A stretch of 64,000 nucleotides of DNA from an uncultured Spirochaetales bacterium. GTDB lineage: Bacteria; Spirochaetota; Spirochaetia; Sphaerochaetales; Sphaerochaetaceae. Below, in pieces: positions 23,817-31,673 of the stretch; within the stretch, counting starts at the first letter, position 1, and the number at the start of each line of letters is the position of its first letter. Under the pieces are notes generated by a model. The model was given only the letters and a program-made list of their open reading frames with translations, searched no databases and was not told where the DNA came from. The position numbers were made by a program, and so were the translations under genes. Where the stretch lies: the NCBI GenBank assembly GCA_949293595.1, contig CASFDW010000001.1:558001-622000 (forward strand), given 5' to 3'.

Positions 23817-25298
23817 ATGAACAACATCCCAAGTGTGAAACTGGGCCTCATCGCGGTGAGCAGGGACTGCTTCGTCATATCCATAAGCGAGCAGAGAAGG
23901 AAGAACATAATCGAAGAGACTGAAAAGCTGGGGCTGGACGTATACGAATGTCCGACCGTGGTGGAGAACGAGAAGGACGCGTTGAAGGCGCTCGGACAGG
24001 CAAAGGAGGCAGGCTGCAACGCGCTTGCCGTGTTCCTGGGCAATTTCGGACCAGAGACACCGGAGACATTGATCGCAAAATATTTCGACGGCCCCGTGAT
24101 GTACATGGCCGCGGCCGAGGAGAGGGGTGACAACCTGCTCAACGGCAGGGGCGACGCCTACTGCGGCATGCTCAACTGCTCCTACAATCTGGGACTCAGA
24201 AAGCTGCAGGCGCATATTCCGGAGTATCCGGTCGGGGATGCGCGCGAATGCGCGGCGATGATCGGCGACTTCATACCGGTGGCGCGTACCATAATAGGCC
24301 TCAGGAACCTCAAGCTCATCACGTTCGGGCCGCGTCCGCAGGACTTCTTCGCATGCAACGCCCCGATAAAGGCGCTATACGACCTCGGGATCGAGATAGA
24401 AGAAAACAGCGAGCTCGACCTCCTGGTCTCATACAGGAAGCACGAAGGCGACAAAAGAATCGGTGCAATCGTGGGAGAGATGACCGCGGAGCTCGGCGGA
24501 AACGGCAACACCTACCCCGACCTGCTCGAAAGAATGGCGCAGTTCGAGCTTACCCTCCTTGACTGGGCGGAGGAGCATAAAGGTGCCAGGAAATACGTGG
24601 CGTTCGCGAACAAATGCTGGCCGGCATTCCCGGAACAGTTCGGATTCGAGCCATGCTACGTCAACAGCAGGCTCGCATCGAAGGGCATACCCGTCGCATG
24701 CGAGGTCGACATCTACGGAGCCCTCTCCGAATACATCGGCACCTGCATAACAGGGGAAAGCGTGACACTTCTGGACATAAACAACACCGTTCCGAAGGAC
24801 ATGTGGGAGCAGAGCATAAGGAAAGCATATCCCTATGCGCTCAGGGATACGTTCATGGGCTTCCACTGCGGCAACACGCCCTTCTGCAGGCTTTCCGCGG
24901 GAGCCGTGAAATACCAGATGATCCAGAACAGGCTGCTCGAGAACGGGAACACGCCTGACTTCACACGCGGGACGCTCGAGGGGGACATCGCACCTGGAGA
25001 GATCACGTTCTTCCGCCTGCATTCAAATGCGGATACGTCTCTGCAGGCCTACGTATGCCAGGGCGAGATCCTCCCGGTCGCGACGAAGAGCTTCGGAGGG
25101 ATCGGCATTTTCGCCATTCCCGACATGGAGCGCTTCTACCGCCATGTGCTTGTTGGAAAGCACTTCCCCCATCACGGGGCGGTCGCATTCGGGCACATAG
25201 GCAGAAGCCTCTATGCGGTCCTTTCGTACCTCGGGGTTGAAGACGTCTCGTTCAACAGGCCGAAGGGGATGCTTTATGATGGCGAGTGCCCGTTCTGA
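23817..25298 (+). CDS. L-fucose/L-arabinose isomerase-family protein
   Basis: The protein has 493 residues. The fold is that of FucI/AraA-type ketol isomerases. The N-terminal domain carries KLGLIAVSRDCFVISISEQRR and CNALAVFLGNFGPETPE. The metal-ligand candidates lie in GIPVACEVDIYGALSEYI (Glu, Asp), in FMGFHCGNTPF and in GKHFPHHGAVAFGHIG (His). The start at 23817 follows GGAGAGCAAAGGAA; the longer frame to 23685 runs through the promoter. The gene overlaps the LacI gene by 23 bases and precedes a XylB-like kinase, giving an isomerase, regulator, kinase operon for an unidentified pentose or 6-deoxyhexose. L-fucose is possible, but no fuculose aldolase is present. Confidence 0.78.
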   Translation: MNNIPSVKLGLIAVSRDCFVISISEQRRKNIIEETEKLGLDVYECPTVVENEKDALKALGQAKEAGCNALAVFLGNFGPETPETLIAKYFDGPVMYMAAAEERGDNLLNGRGDAYCGMLNCSYNLGLRKLQAHIPEYPVGDARECAAMIGDFIPVARTIIGLRNLKLITFGPRPQDFFACNAPIKALYDLGIEIEENSELDLLVSYRKHEGDKRIGAIVGEMTAELGGNGNTYPDLLERMAQFELTLLDWAEEHKGARKYVAFANKCWPAFPEQFGFEPCYVNSRLASKGIPVACEVDIYGALSEYIGTCITGESVTLLDINNTVPKDMWEQSIRKAYPYALRDTFMGFHCGNTPFCRLSAGAVKYQMIQNRLLENGNTPDFTRGTLEGDIAPGEITFFRLHSNADTSLQAYVCQGEILPVATKSFGGIGIFAIPDMERFYRHVLVGKHFPHHGAVAFGHIGRSLYAVLSYLGVEDVSFNRPKGMLYDGECPF

Positions 25299-26310
25299 CA
25301 GGAAAGAGCCGACGATAAACGACATAGCGGACGCCCTGGGGATATCCCGGGGCACCGTCGACCGCGTGATACACGGACGCAAGGGAGTGTCCGGACAGGT
25401 TCGCGCCAACGTGCTGGAAATGGCGGAGAAGCTTGGGTACAGGCCAAACCGTGCAGCAAGGATGCTTGCGGCGCGGAAGACACCCAGAAAGATAGGTGTG
25501 CTCCTTCCCTCCTGCGACAATCCGTTCTTCGACGACGTGATCCGCGGCATGGAGAAGGCCACGCAGGAATACCACGACCTGGGATTCTCCCTTGTGCTGA
25601 AGCAGGTGTCGGGATACGACGAGACTGTGCATTCGCAGGGAATTGCCGAGCTTGTCGGGGAAAAAGTCGACGCACTGGTTCTTGCAACGCTGGACAGCCA
25701 GTCTGTCAAGCGTCTGGCCGAGGATTCGGGCCTCCCGTTTGCGGCCGTCAACTCCGACCTGACGTCGGACAAGAAGCTTTTCTACACGGGTCCGGACTAT
25801 CGCAAAAAGGGAGAGCTCCACGCCGCCATGCTCGACCTGTGCCACAAAGGCAGGGCCGACATCCTCGTCTTAAAGGGATCCAGCGGGCTCAGGGGCCACG
25901 ACGAGATAGTGGAGGGCTTTTTGTCCGGGCTTGGTAAAACAGGTCTGGAGTTTTCAATCAGAGGCATTCTTGAGACTGGCGACAGTGATGGAAAGGCGGA
26001 AAAGTTGGTAAGACAAACGATGTCCGGACAAGATGGAATAAATGTTCTTTTCATAGCCACAGCCGGTGCACGCGGTGCCATCCGGGGTCTTGACGGTGCT
26101 TCCGTACTTTCATTTGCAAACGATGACACGGAGGATGTGAGGGATCTTGTCAGGGAAGGAAAGCTGTACTGGACCATAACCCAGGAGCCGTTCAGGCAGG
26201 GATATGAGAGCATCAGAAGGATGCAGGACTACTTCATAGACAACCAGAGGCCATCCGATCTTGTGACGAAGAACATAATAAAGATAAGGCAGAACATCGG
26301 GGAGGATTGA
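25276..26310 (+). CDS. LacI-family transcriptional regulator
   Basis: The protein has 344 residues. The DNA-binding headpiece (about 13-65) reads TINDIADALGISRGTVDRVIHGRKGVSGQVRANV with the hinge region NRAARMLAARKTPRKIGVLLPS. The periplasmic-binding-protein-like sensor follows (CDNPFFDDVIRGMEKATQEY, VDALVLATLDSQSV, LYWTITQEPFRQGYESI). It is embedded between the isomerase and kinase genes, overlapping the first by 23 bases and the second by one, so it is an in-operon autoregulated repressor. The palindrome at 23781-23794 is its probable operator. The ATG at 25276 is seven bases after AAGGGG. Confidence 0.88.
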   Translation: MMASARSDRKEPTINDIADALGISRGTVDRVIHGRKGVSGQVRANVLEMAEKLGYRPNRAARMLAARKTPRKIGVLLPSCDNPFFDDVIRGMEKATQEYHDLGFSLVLKQVSGYDETVHSQGIAELVGEKVDALVLATLDSQSVKRLAEDSGLPFAAVNSDLTSDKKLFYTGPDYRKKGELHAAMLDLCHKGRADILVLKGSSGLRGHDEIVEGFLSGLGKTGLEFSIRGILETGDSDGKAEKLVRQTMSGQDGINVLFIATAGARGAIRGLDGASVLSFANDDTEDVRDLVREGKLYWTITQEPFRQGYESIRRMQDYFIDNQRPSDLVTKNIIKIRQNIGED

Positions 26311-27779
26311 TGCATACATTGGGTATTGATGCGGGAACGCAGAGCATCAAGGTCGTGATCTACGACAGCGATGAAAAAAGGATAACATCGGAAAGCTCGT
26401 GTCCGCTCGAGCTTGCAAGCAGGGACGGAGGAATCAGGGAGCAGGAGGCGTCCTGGTGGATCGAGGCATTGAAAAAATGTTTCTCAAAACTCGATCCGGA
26501 TGAGAAAAGGAAGGTCTCTTCCATTTCCGTCTCGGGACAGCAGCACGGGTTCGTGCCCGTCGCTTCGGACGGGAGCGTTCTGCATCCCGTGAAGCTTTGG
26601 TGCGACACGTCGACGGCAAAGGAATGCGCCGAGCTCACAAAGGCGTACGGGGGCGAGCAGAAACTGATAGAAAGGCTCGGCAACCCAATCCTTCCGGGCT
26701 ATACGGCGAGCAAGATACTTCATCTGAAGAAGAACCATCCGGACATTTATGGGAAGATGGCATACGTGCTTCTCCCCCACGACTACATAAACTACTATCT
26801 CACGGGGGTTTTCTGCATGGAGTACGGGGATGCCTCCGGAACCGGGCTGCTTCGCATGGACGACAGGAAATGGGATGCGGAGCTGTGCGCTCTCATCTCC
26901 CCGGACCTGGTTGGGAAGCTTCCACCCCTGTCCCCCTCCGACGGATTCATTGGTACCGTGAAAAAGGAGACGGCCGCCGAGCTTGGCCTTGGCGACGGGG
27001 TCAGGGTCGCGAAAGGCGGCGGGGACAACATGATGAGCGCCATAGGCACCGCCGCCGTCGAACCAGGCAGCATCACGATAAGCCTGGGCACGTCGGGGAC
27101 CGTTTTCGGATCCAGCCATGCCCCCGCACACGATGCAAAAAAGCGTCTGGCGTCCTTCTCATCCAGCCACGGACCGTACCTGCCCCTGCTCTGCACGATG
27201 AACTGCACGGTATCCAGCGAGATAATGCGCCACTACATGGGAATGGATGTGAAAGCCTTCGACGCCCTTGCGGAAAAGGCTCCGGCCGGCTCGGAGGGAT
27301 TGTTCATGCTGCCGTTCTTCAACGGGGAGAGGACTCCGAATTTTCCAAACGGGAAAGGGGCGATCATCGGATTCACGCCGGACAACGTCAAAGATGCCAA
27401 TATCGCACGTGCGACGCTCGAGGGCGTCACATACAGCCTGCTGCTTGCGCTCGACGCGTTCAGGGAAGCCGGGGTGACCCCTTCGCATATCACGCTGACA
27501 GGAGGCGGGAGCAAAAGCTCTTTCTGGAGAAAGCTTGTCGCGGACATGACCGGATTGGACGTAAGGGTCCCGGTTATCGGCGAGGCTGCGGCCTTCGGGG
27601 CCGCACTCCAGGCATTATGGGCGGAAAGCGGAAAGGATATTTCGGACATAGTCTCCGGACATGTCGCGTTCAACGACAGCATGGGCGTTGCGGCGGATGA
27701 GGATACACATGAAAGATACATGGAGCTCTACCACGTCTGGCTGGCTTATGTCGACGCGCTCTCAGGAATGTTTTCCTGA
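26310..27779 (+). CDS. xylB: FGGY carbohydrate kinase, xylulokinase-like
   Basis: This 489-residue kinase has the XylB-style N-terminus TLGIDAGTQSIKVVIYD, the substrate segment ISVSGQQHGFVPV and VKLWCDTSTAKE, the second-domain GDNMMSAIGTAAVEPGSITISLGTSGTV and the adenosine motif ITLTGGGSKSSFWRKLVADMTG. It phosphorylates the ketose made by the FucI-like isomerase, D-xylulose or a related sugar. Its ATG overlaps the LacI stop (TGATG) with GGAGGA just upstream. It is the last gene of the operon and is followed by a strong terminator. Confidence 0.8.
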   Translation: MHTLGIDAGTQSIKVVIYDSDEKRITSESSCPLELASRDGGIREQEASWWIEALKKCFSKLDPDEKRKVSSISVSGQQHGFVPVASDGSVLHPVKLWCDTSTAKECAELTKAYGGEQKLIERLGNPILPGYTASKILHLKKNHPDIYGKMAYVLLPHDYINYYLTGVFCMEYGDASGTGLLRMDDRKWDAELCALISPDLVGKLPPLSPSDGFIGTVKKETAAELGLGDGVRVAKGGGDNMMSAIGTAAVEPGSITISLGTSGTVFGSSHAPAHDAKKRLASFSSSHGPYLPLLCTMNCTVSSEIMRHYMGMDVKAFDALAEKAPAGSEGLFMLPFFNGERTPNFPNGKGAIIGFTPDNVKDANIARATLEGVTYSLLLALDAFREAGVTPSHITLTGGGSKSSFWRKLVADMTGLDVRVPVIGEAAAFGAALQALWAESGKDISDIVSGHVAFNDSMGVAADEDTHERYMELYHVWLAYVDALSGMFS

Positions 27780-27789
27780 TTCTTCAAAG

Positions 27790-27824
27790 CACGGTCCTCT
27801 CCTTCAGGGCAGGACCGTGTTTTT
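27790..27824 (+). terminator. Rho-independent terminator after the kinase gene
   Basis: CACGGTCCT (27790-27798) pairs with AGGACCGTG (27811-27819) around a 12-base loop, followed by TTTTT (27820-27824). Confidence 0.88.
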
Positions 27825-27882
27825 CCAACAAAAACCACATCCTGCTGTTTCTTTATTCCTCCGACGGTATTATCTTTGGCTT

Positions 27883-27900
27883 GGGGAGGAAAGCCTCCCC
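27883..27900 (+). promoter_or_regulatory. Leader hairpin ahead of the second lipocalin gene
   Basis: GGGGAGG (27883-27889) and CCTCCCC (27894-27900) form a perfect 7-bp stem with an AAAG tetraloop, directly abutting the GGAGG ribosome-binding site (27901-27905). A TATTAT box at 27868-27873 would start transcription about 27880, placing the hairpin at the very 5' end of the mRNA. The stem also contains a sequestered second Shine-Dalgarno-like GGAGG. Confidence 0.5.
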
Positions 27901-27909
27901 GGAGGCAAA

Positions 27910-28440
27910 ATGAAAAAATTCAGTGGATTGCTCATGTCATTATGTGCGGTCCTCACACTCGCAGGTTGCGCGACAATACCGGAAAAGGCAAGCGCAGTAA
28001 AGGATTTCGATCTTGAAAGGTATCTTGGCAGATGGTACGAGATCGCCAGAATGGATTTCAGATTCGAAAGAAACATGAACAACACCACGGCCGACTACAG
28101 CCTTAACAGCGACGGAACCGTCAAGGTGGTGAACAGCGGCTACAATTATGTGAAAAACGAATTCTCCTCTGCCGTCGGCAAGGCCAAATTCAGGGGAAGT
28201 TCCGATATCGCGGAACTGAAGGTATCCTTCTTCGGTCCTTTCTATGCATCATACAATGTCATTGCATTGGACCCCGGATACAAATACGCACTGGTCGCTG
28301 GAAAGAATACGGACTATCTCTGGATACTGTCCAGAACGCCGGACATACCGGACGATGTCAGGGACAGATATCTTGAAATAGCCATCCAGGCAGGCTATGA
28401 CGTCTCGAAACTCGTATGGGTTGAGCACAAAGATATATAG
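27910..28440 (+). CDS. blc: Blc-like bacterial lipocalin lipoprotein (second copy)
   Basis: The protein has 176 residues with a lipoprotein signal ending LTLAGC (Cys about 20). The lipocalin GRWYEIAR motif, NMNNTTADYSLN, KAKFRG, ELKVSFFGPFYASYNVIALD and YALVAGKNTDYLWILSR follow in order. It is clearly a paralogue of the lipocalin at 8161-8685, sharing the mature N-terminus CAxIPxKAxAVK and most strand motifs but diverged throughout. It probably binds lipid or hydrophobic ligands at the membrane. It stands alone between a terminator and a small barrel-protein gene. The start at 27910 is four bases after GGAGG; the open frame back to 27661 is a shadow of the kinase. Confidence 0.9.
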   Translation: MKKFSGLLMSLCAVLTLAGCATIPEKASAVKDFDLERYLGRWYEIARMDFRFERNMNNTTADYSLNSDGTVKVVNSGYNYVKNEFSSAVGKAKFRGSSDIAELKVSFFGPFYASYNVIALDPGYKYALVAGKNTDYLWILSRTPDIPDDVRDRYLEIAIQAGYDVSKLVWVEHKDI

Positions 28441-28495
28441 AAATATATAATTCCGATTTCGGATTCTAAAATACAAACTTTATAATGAGGACAAA

Positions 28496-29158
28496 ATGAA
28501 AAGAAAGCTTCTCATCCTTATCGCAGTGATATGTCTTTCATCCACGGCGGTCTTCGCAGGAGTGCACACGGAATACAAGCTCGGCTACGGGTACAAGATG
28601 CAGACACAGCGTTTCGACCTTCCCTCGGACGGAGGGAAGGTGGAGATCAAGGAGAACCTGCAGACAGCATTCGCTGCATTCGATCTTTATTTCGATGACG
28701 GAAAGACATTCGGGCTCGGCTTCGAATACATGAACGACTATCCCGGAGTGCTGATCGCATACGGCGGGGCCGAAGCAAGGGAGCGTGGTTTTTCCAACTC
28801 AATAGGTCTGTCGTTGATCTACAACTGGGATTTTGCATCCGTTTTCGCCCTGCACTCATCTGTCGGATTCGGAACAACTTTCCGCAACAGTCCGGCAGGA
28901 ACCTATGTTCCGTCCTATGACGGATACACCGACTATGGCGAGATCGATCTAAAGATCATAACTGACATAGCCCTTTCCCTGGACATCGCGTCGACAGTGT
29001 ATGTCAATGCGGGCATGAAGACCAACTTCATGTTCATGAAGTACGTCACACCGATGGAAAAGAGCGGATCTGTGACCGTGAGACACGACCCTGTCAGGCT
29101 CGGCGGAACATTCGGTTACGAATTGATTCCGTATGTCAGCCTCTCACTTCTTTTCTGA
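28496..29158 (+). CDS. Small outer-membrane beta-barrel protein
   Basis: The protein has 220 residues. A signal peptide (KRKLLILIAVICLSSTAVFAG) is followed by a beta-rich mature part with alternating aromatic and polar residues (VHTEYKLGYGYKMQTQRFDL, TFGLGFEYMNDY, NSIGLSLIYNWDF, SSVGFGTTFRN, GGTFGYELIPYVSLSLLF) and a C-terminal phenylalanine, the signal for outer-membrane insertion. About eight to ten strands are possible. Spirochaetes carry many such family-specific barrels without known function. TGAGGAC precedes the ATG and a bidirectional terminator follows directly after the stop. Confidence 0.65.
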   Translation: MKRKLLILIAVICLSSTAVFAGVHTEYKLGYGYKMQTQRFDLPSDGGKVEIKENLQTAFAAFDLYFDDGKTFGLGFEYMNDYPGVLIAYGGAEARERGFSNSIGLSLIYNWDFASVFALHSSVGFGTTFRNSPAGTYVPSYDGYTDYGEIDLKIITDIALSLDIASTVYVNAGMKTNFMFMKYVTPMEKSGSVTVRHDPVRLGGTFGYELIPYVSLSLLF

Positions 29159-29163
29159 ATGAA

Positions 29164-29191
29164 AAAAACCATCGGCAGTCCGATGGTTTTT
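29164..29191. terminator. Bidirectional Rho-independent terminator
   Basis: AAAAACCATCGG (29164-29175) pairs perfectly with CCGATGGTTTTT (29180-29191) around a 4-base loop, with T-runs in both directions. It separates the barrel-protein gene from the convergent symporter gene. Confidence 0.92.
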
Positions 29192-29212
29192 CAATTTCCG
29201 CATCATTTTGTT

Positions 29213-30610
29213 TCAGATGCCTTGACCGTCGCTTTCGGGAATTGTTCCCCCCACTCCCTCGGTCCTCTCGCCGAAGTACTCCCTGGTCAGGGAAACGACC
29301 TCGCCGCTAAGCAGTATCAACCCGATGAGGTTTGGAATTATCATCAGTCCGTTGAACGTGTCCGCAAGATCCCAGGCAAATCCCAGCGTGGTCTGCGAGC
29401 CTATGAAAATGGTCACGACCCAAAGGGCCTTTATAACTGGTTTGCAGCGGGAGCCGAAGAGGTATTCCCCTGCACGCTCTGCATAATTGTAATAGCTTAT
29501 GAGACAGGAGAAGCCGAAAAGGATCACGCAGCCGAAACATATGATCCCGCCCAAGGAACCCGGAAGCAGGACCTCGAACGCACGCATCGTGAGCACGGCG
29601 CCGTCAAGCCCGGAATCCCACAATCCGGAAAGGACGATCGCGAGACTTGTTATGGTACAGATCACGATCGTGTCAAGGAACACCTCCACCGGTCCCCACA
29701 TCGCCTGTTCAACAGGATGCTCCACCTTCGCGGAGGAATGGACCATGGCTGCCGTTCCGAGTCCTGCCTCGTTCGAATAGAGTCCGCGTGCAATTCCAGC
29801 CCTCATGCATACGAATATCGATCCCACGATTCCGCCGGTTGCGGCCTCAGGAGAGAAAGCCGACGAGAATATCTCGGCAACAGCCGAAGGGATGCTGGAG
29901 ATATGCAGGATGATTATCAGCAGTCCCGCAATTATGTAGGCACCGCCCATGAACGGCGAAATCACCTCGCAGGCGTGTCCTATGCGTTTTATTCCGCCGA
30001 AGATTATCACTGCCGTCACGACTGCGAGAAACAGTCCGGTAGCCCATGTCGGAACACCCATGCGTTCATCCACGACGGCTGCGATAGTGTTCGTATCGAC
30101 AATGCCGGATATGACGAAAGCGAACGGAATGACGAGGATAGACATCAGGATACCGAGCCACTTCTGTCCAAGCCCTTTTTCCAAATAATACATCGCACCA
30201 CCGACGACCGTACCGTCCTCACGCTTTTCCCTGTACCTGATTCCGAGAGCTATTTCCGCATATTTGCTCGGCATCCCGATCAGGGCGGCAAGGATCATCC
30301 ATACGAGCGCCCCGGGACCGCCAAGCACCAGAGCCGTCGCAACCCCTGCGATGTTTCCTGAACCGACTATGGCGGAAACGGACACCATCGCCGCCTGGAA
30401 CGATGTAAGTTCCCCCGGCACGTGCTCGACATCCTTCTTCTTGAAAGCGGCGACAATCGTGCTCCTCACGAAGTACCCGGCTTTTCTGAAATGTATGAAG
30501 CGGAGACGGAACGAATACAAGAGTCCGACGAAAAGAATAAGAACTATGATGGGAACCCCCCAGACGAACGAATTCACCCTGTCGTTCACCGCGACCAGAA
30601 AATCCATCAT
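29213..30610 (-). CDS. AGCS-family sodium:amino-acid (alanine) symporter
   Basis: This 465-residue membrane protein with about 10-11 helices has the AGCS signatures SAIVGSGNIAGVATALVLGGPGALVWM near residue 80, MYYLEKGLG and the highly conserved GIARGLYSNEAGLGTAAMVHSSA around residue 270. The family takes up alanine or glycine with sodium. It is a single-gene unit facing a bidirectional terminator, with AGGAGG before the ATG pair at 30610/30607. No amino-acid catabolic gene adjoins it. Confidence 0.9.
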   Translation of the reverse strand: MMDFLVAVNDRVNSFVWGVPIIVLILFVGLLYSFRLRFIHFRKAGYFVRSTIVAAFKKKDVEHVPGELTSFQAAMVSVSAIVGSGNIAGVATALVLGGPGALVWMILAALIGMPSKYAEIALGIRYREKREDGTVVGGAMYYLEKGLGQKWLGILMSILVIPFAFVISGIVDTNTIAAVVDERMGVPTWATGLFLAVVTAVIIFGGIKRIGHACEVISPFMGGAYIIAGLLIIILHISSIPSAVAEIFSSAFSPEAATGGIVGSIFVCMRAGIARGLYSNEAGLGTAAMVHSSAKVEHPVEQAMWGPVEVFLDTIVICTITSLAIVLSGLWDSGLDGAVLTMRAFEVLLPGSLGGIICFGCVILFGFSCLISYYNYAERAGEYLFGSRCKPVIKALWVVTIFIGSQTTLGFAWDLADTFNGLMIIPNLIGLILLSGEVVSLTREYFGERTEGVGGTIPESDGQGI

Positions 30611-30898
30611 GGGCCAATCCTCCTACCATGCATGTGATAAGGCCATGATATAACACACCACGCATATGGAAAAGGGTTTGAAATGCCATTATCCGAATTT
30701 AATCGAATTTTCCCGGAAATACCAAACAGGAATGGAATCAGGAGAAGTGCTGGAAAAGTGTCCAAAGAGATTAATCAGGACGACTTACAAAAAGCGTTGC
30801 GAGCAAAAAGAACCAACCCCCATGAGCAAACATGATATCCTTTTTCTCAAATCAAACAGCAAAAATACACCAAACTGACAGATGTATGCAATCAATAC

Positions 30899-31189
30899 CT
30901 ATTTTTCACAATCGAAAATGGCCTTCATCTCAATCAGATCGGAATAATCCTTCTTCCAACGTTTATGTATCATGCTGTCGTCGTAATCATCGAGGGCGTC
31001 CCTCTCCATGTCGATGACGATCATCAAATCATACCTGTTGCTTCTGTCGATACAGTTCTTATGCACGGACACGTCGTTTATTCCGGGCACAGTGCCCACC
31101 AGTCCGCTGAAAAGTATCTCCGCCTCTTTTGCAAATGCATCCTTGTCTTTCACGGAATTATTGTATTTGACCAATATATGATGAAGCAT
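30899..31189 (-). CDS. Dabb (stress-responsive alpha/beta-barrel) domain protein
   Basis: This 96-residue single-domain protein carries the Dabb pattern: the N-terminal strand MLHHILVKYNNSV, LVGTVPGINDVSVHKNCIDRSNRYDLMIVIDM, and the DDYDDSMIHKRWKKDYSDLI helix. Dabb proteins are dimeric ferredoxin-like barrels; a few cyclise polyketides, most are uncharacterised. A strong GAGAGGGGG ribosome-binding site precedes the ATG. It sits apart from the cupin gene by 133 bases containing a terminator, so it has its own transcript or relies on read-through. Confidence 0.8.
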   Translation of the reverse strand: MLHHILVKYNNSVKDKDAFAKEAEILFSGLVGTVPGINDVSVHKNCIDRSNRYDLMIVIDMERDALDDYDDSMIHKRWKKDYSDLIEMKAIFDCEK

Positions 31190-31280
31190 GTATCCCCCTC
31201 TCTTCCACTATATATTAAAGACGGTGAAAAAAGCTACAGATACGTAAGCACTAATATCCACGGCTATTTAAGGAAAAGAC

Positions 31281-31305
31281 AAAAAAATGCACGCCGAAGC
31301 GTGCA
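31281..31305 (-). terminator. Rho-independent terminator after the cupin gene
   Basis: TGCACGC (31288-31294) pairs with GCGTGCA (31299-31305); read leftward the loop is TTCG and a run of seven T follows (A-run 31281-31287). Confidence 0.85.
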
Positions 31306-31322
31306 ATGAGAAGCTACAATTA

Positions 31323-31658
31323 TTATTTGAGGAAATCCTTCCTCTCCGGAGTAAAGATGTCAAGAAGAACACCTTCCTCGAGACAGACGGCACCATGCAC
31401 CACGTCGGGCTGCTTGTATGTGGTGTCTCCGGCAGAAACGATCTGCTTCTTTCCGCCGATGTCGAATTCGAACTTCCCGCTCTTGACGTAGCTGATCTGT
31501 TCGTGCGGATGCTTGTGGAGATTGCCGCGGGCACCCTTCTGGAAATGAAGCTCGCAAACCATGAGATTGTCGCTGTGGGCAAGAACCTTCCTTGTCACCC
31601 CCGGATCGACCTCCACAGCTTCGATTTCATCCGTGTAAAAGAAATTCTGAATATCCAT
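31323..31658 (-). CDS. Small cupin protein
   Basis: This 111-residue single cupin domain has metal-ligand motif 1 as HKHPHEQISYVKSGKFEF and motif 2 as DTTYKQPDVVHGAVCLEEG. The N-terminal GVTRKVLAHSDNLMVCELHFQKGA matches cupins found in sugar-acid and pectin catabolic loci (KdgF-like). Its gene lies 15 bases downstream of the aldose epimerase gene on the same strand, so they are co-transcribed. A KdgF-like ring-opening or a metal-dependent sugar isomerase role is possible; the exact reaction is unknown. GGAGGA lies six bases before the ATG. Confidence 0.75.
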   Translation of the reverse strand: MDIQNFFYTDEIEAVEVDPGVTRKVLAHSDNLMVCELHFQKGARGNLHKHPHEQISYVKSGKFEFDIGGKKQIVSAGDTTYKQPDVVHGAVCLEEGVLLDIFTPERKDFLK

Positions 31659-31673
31659 ATGTATCCTCCAACT

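Noticed and set aside
30666-30878. 70-codon frame between the symporter and Dabb genes
   Set aside because: No Shine-Dalgarno sequence, no domain and irregular composition; treated as non-coding.
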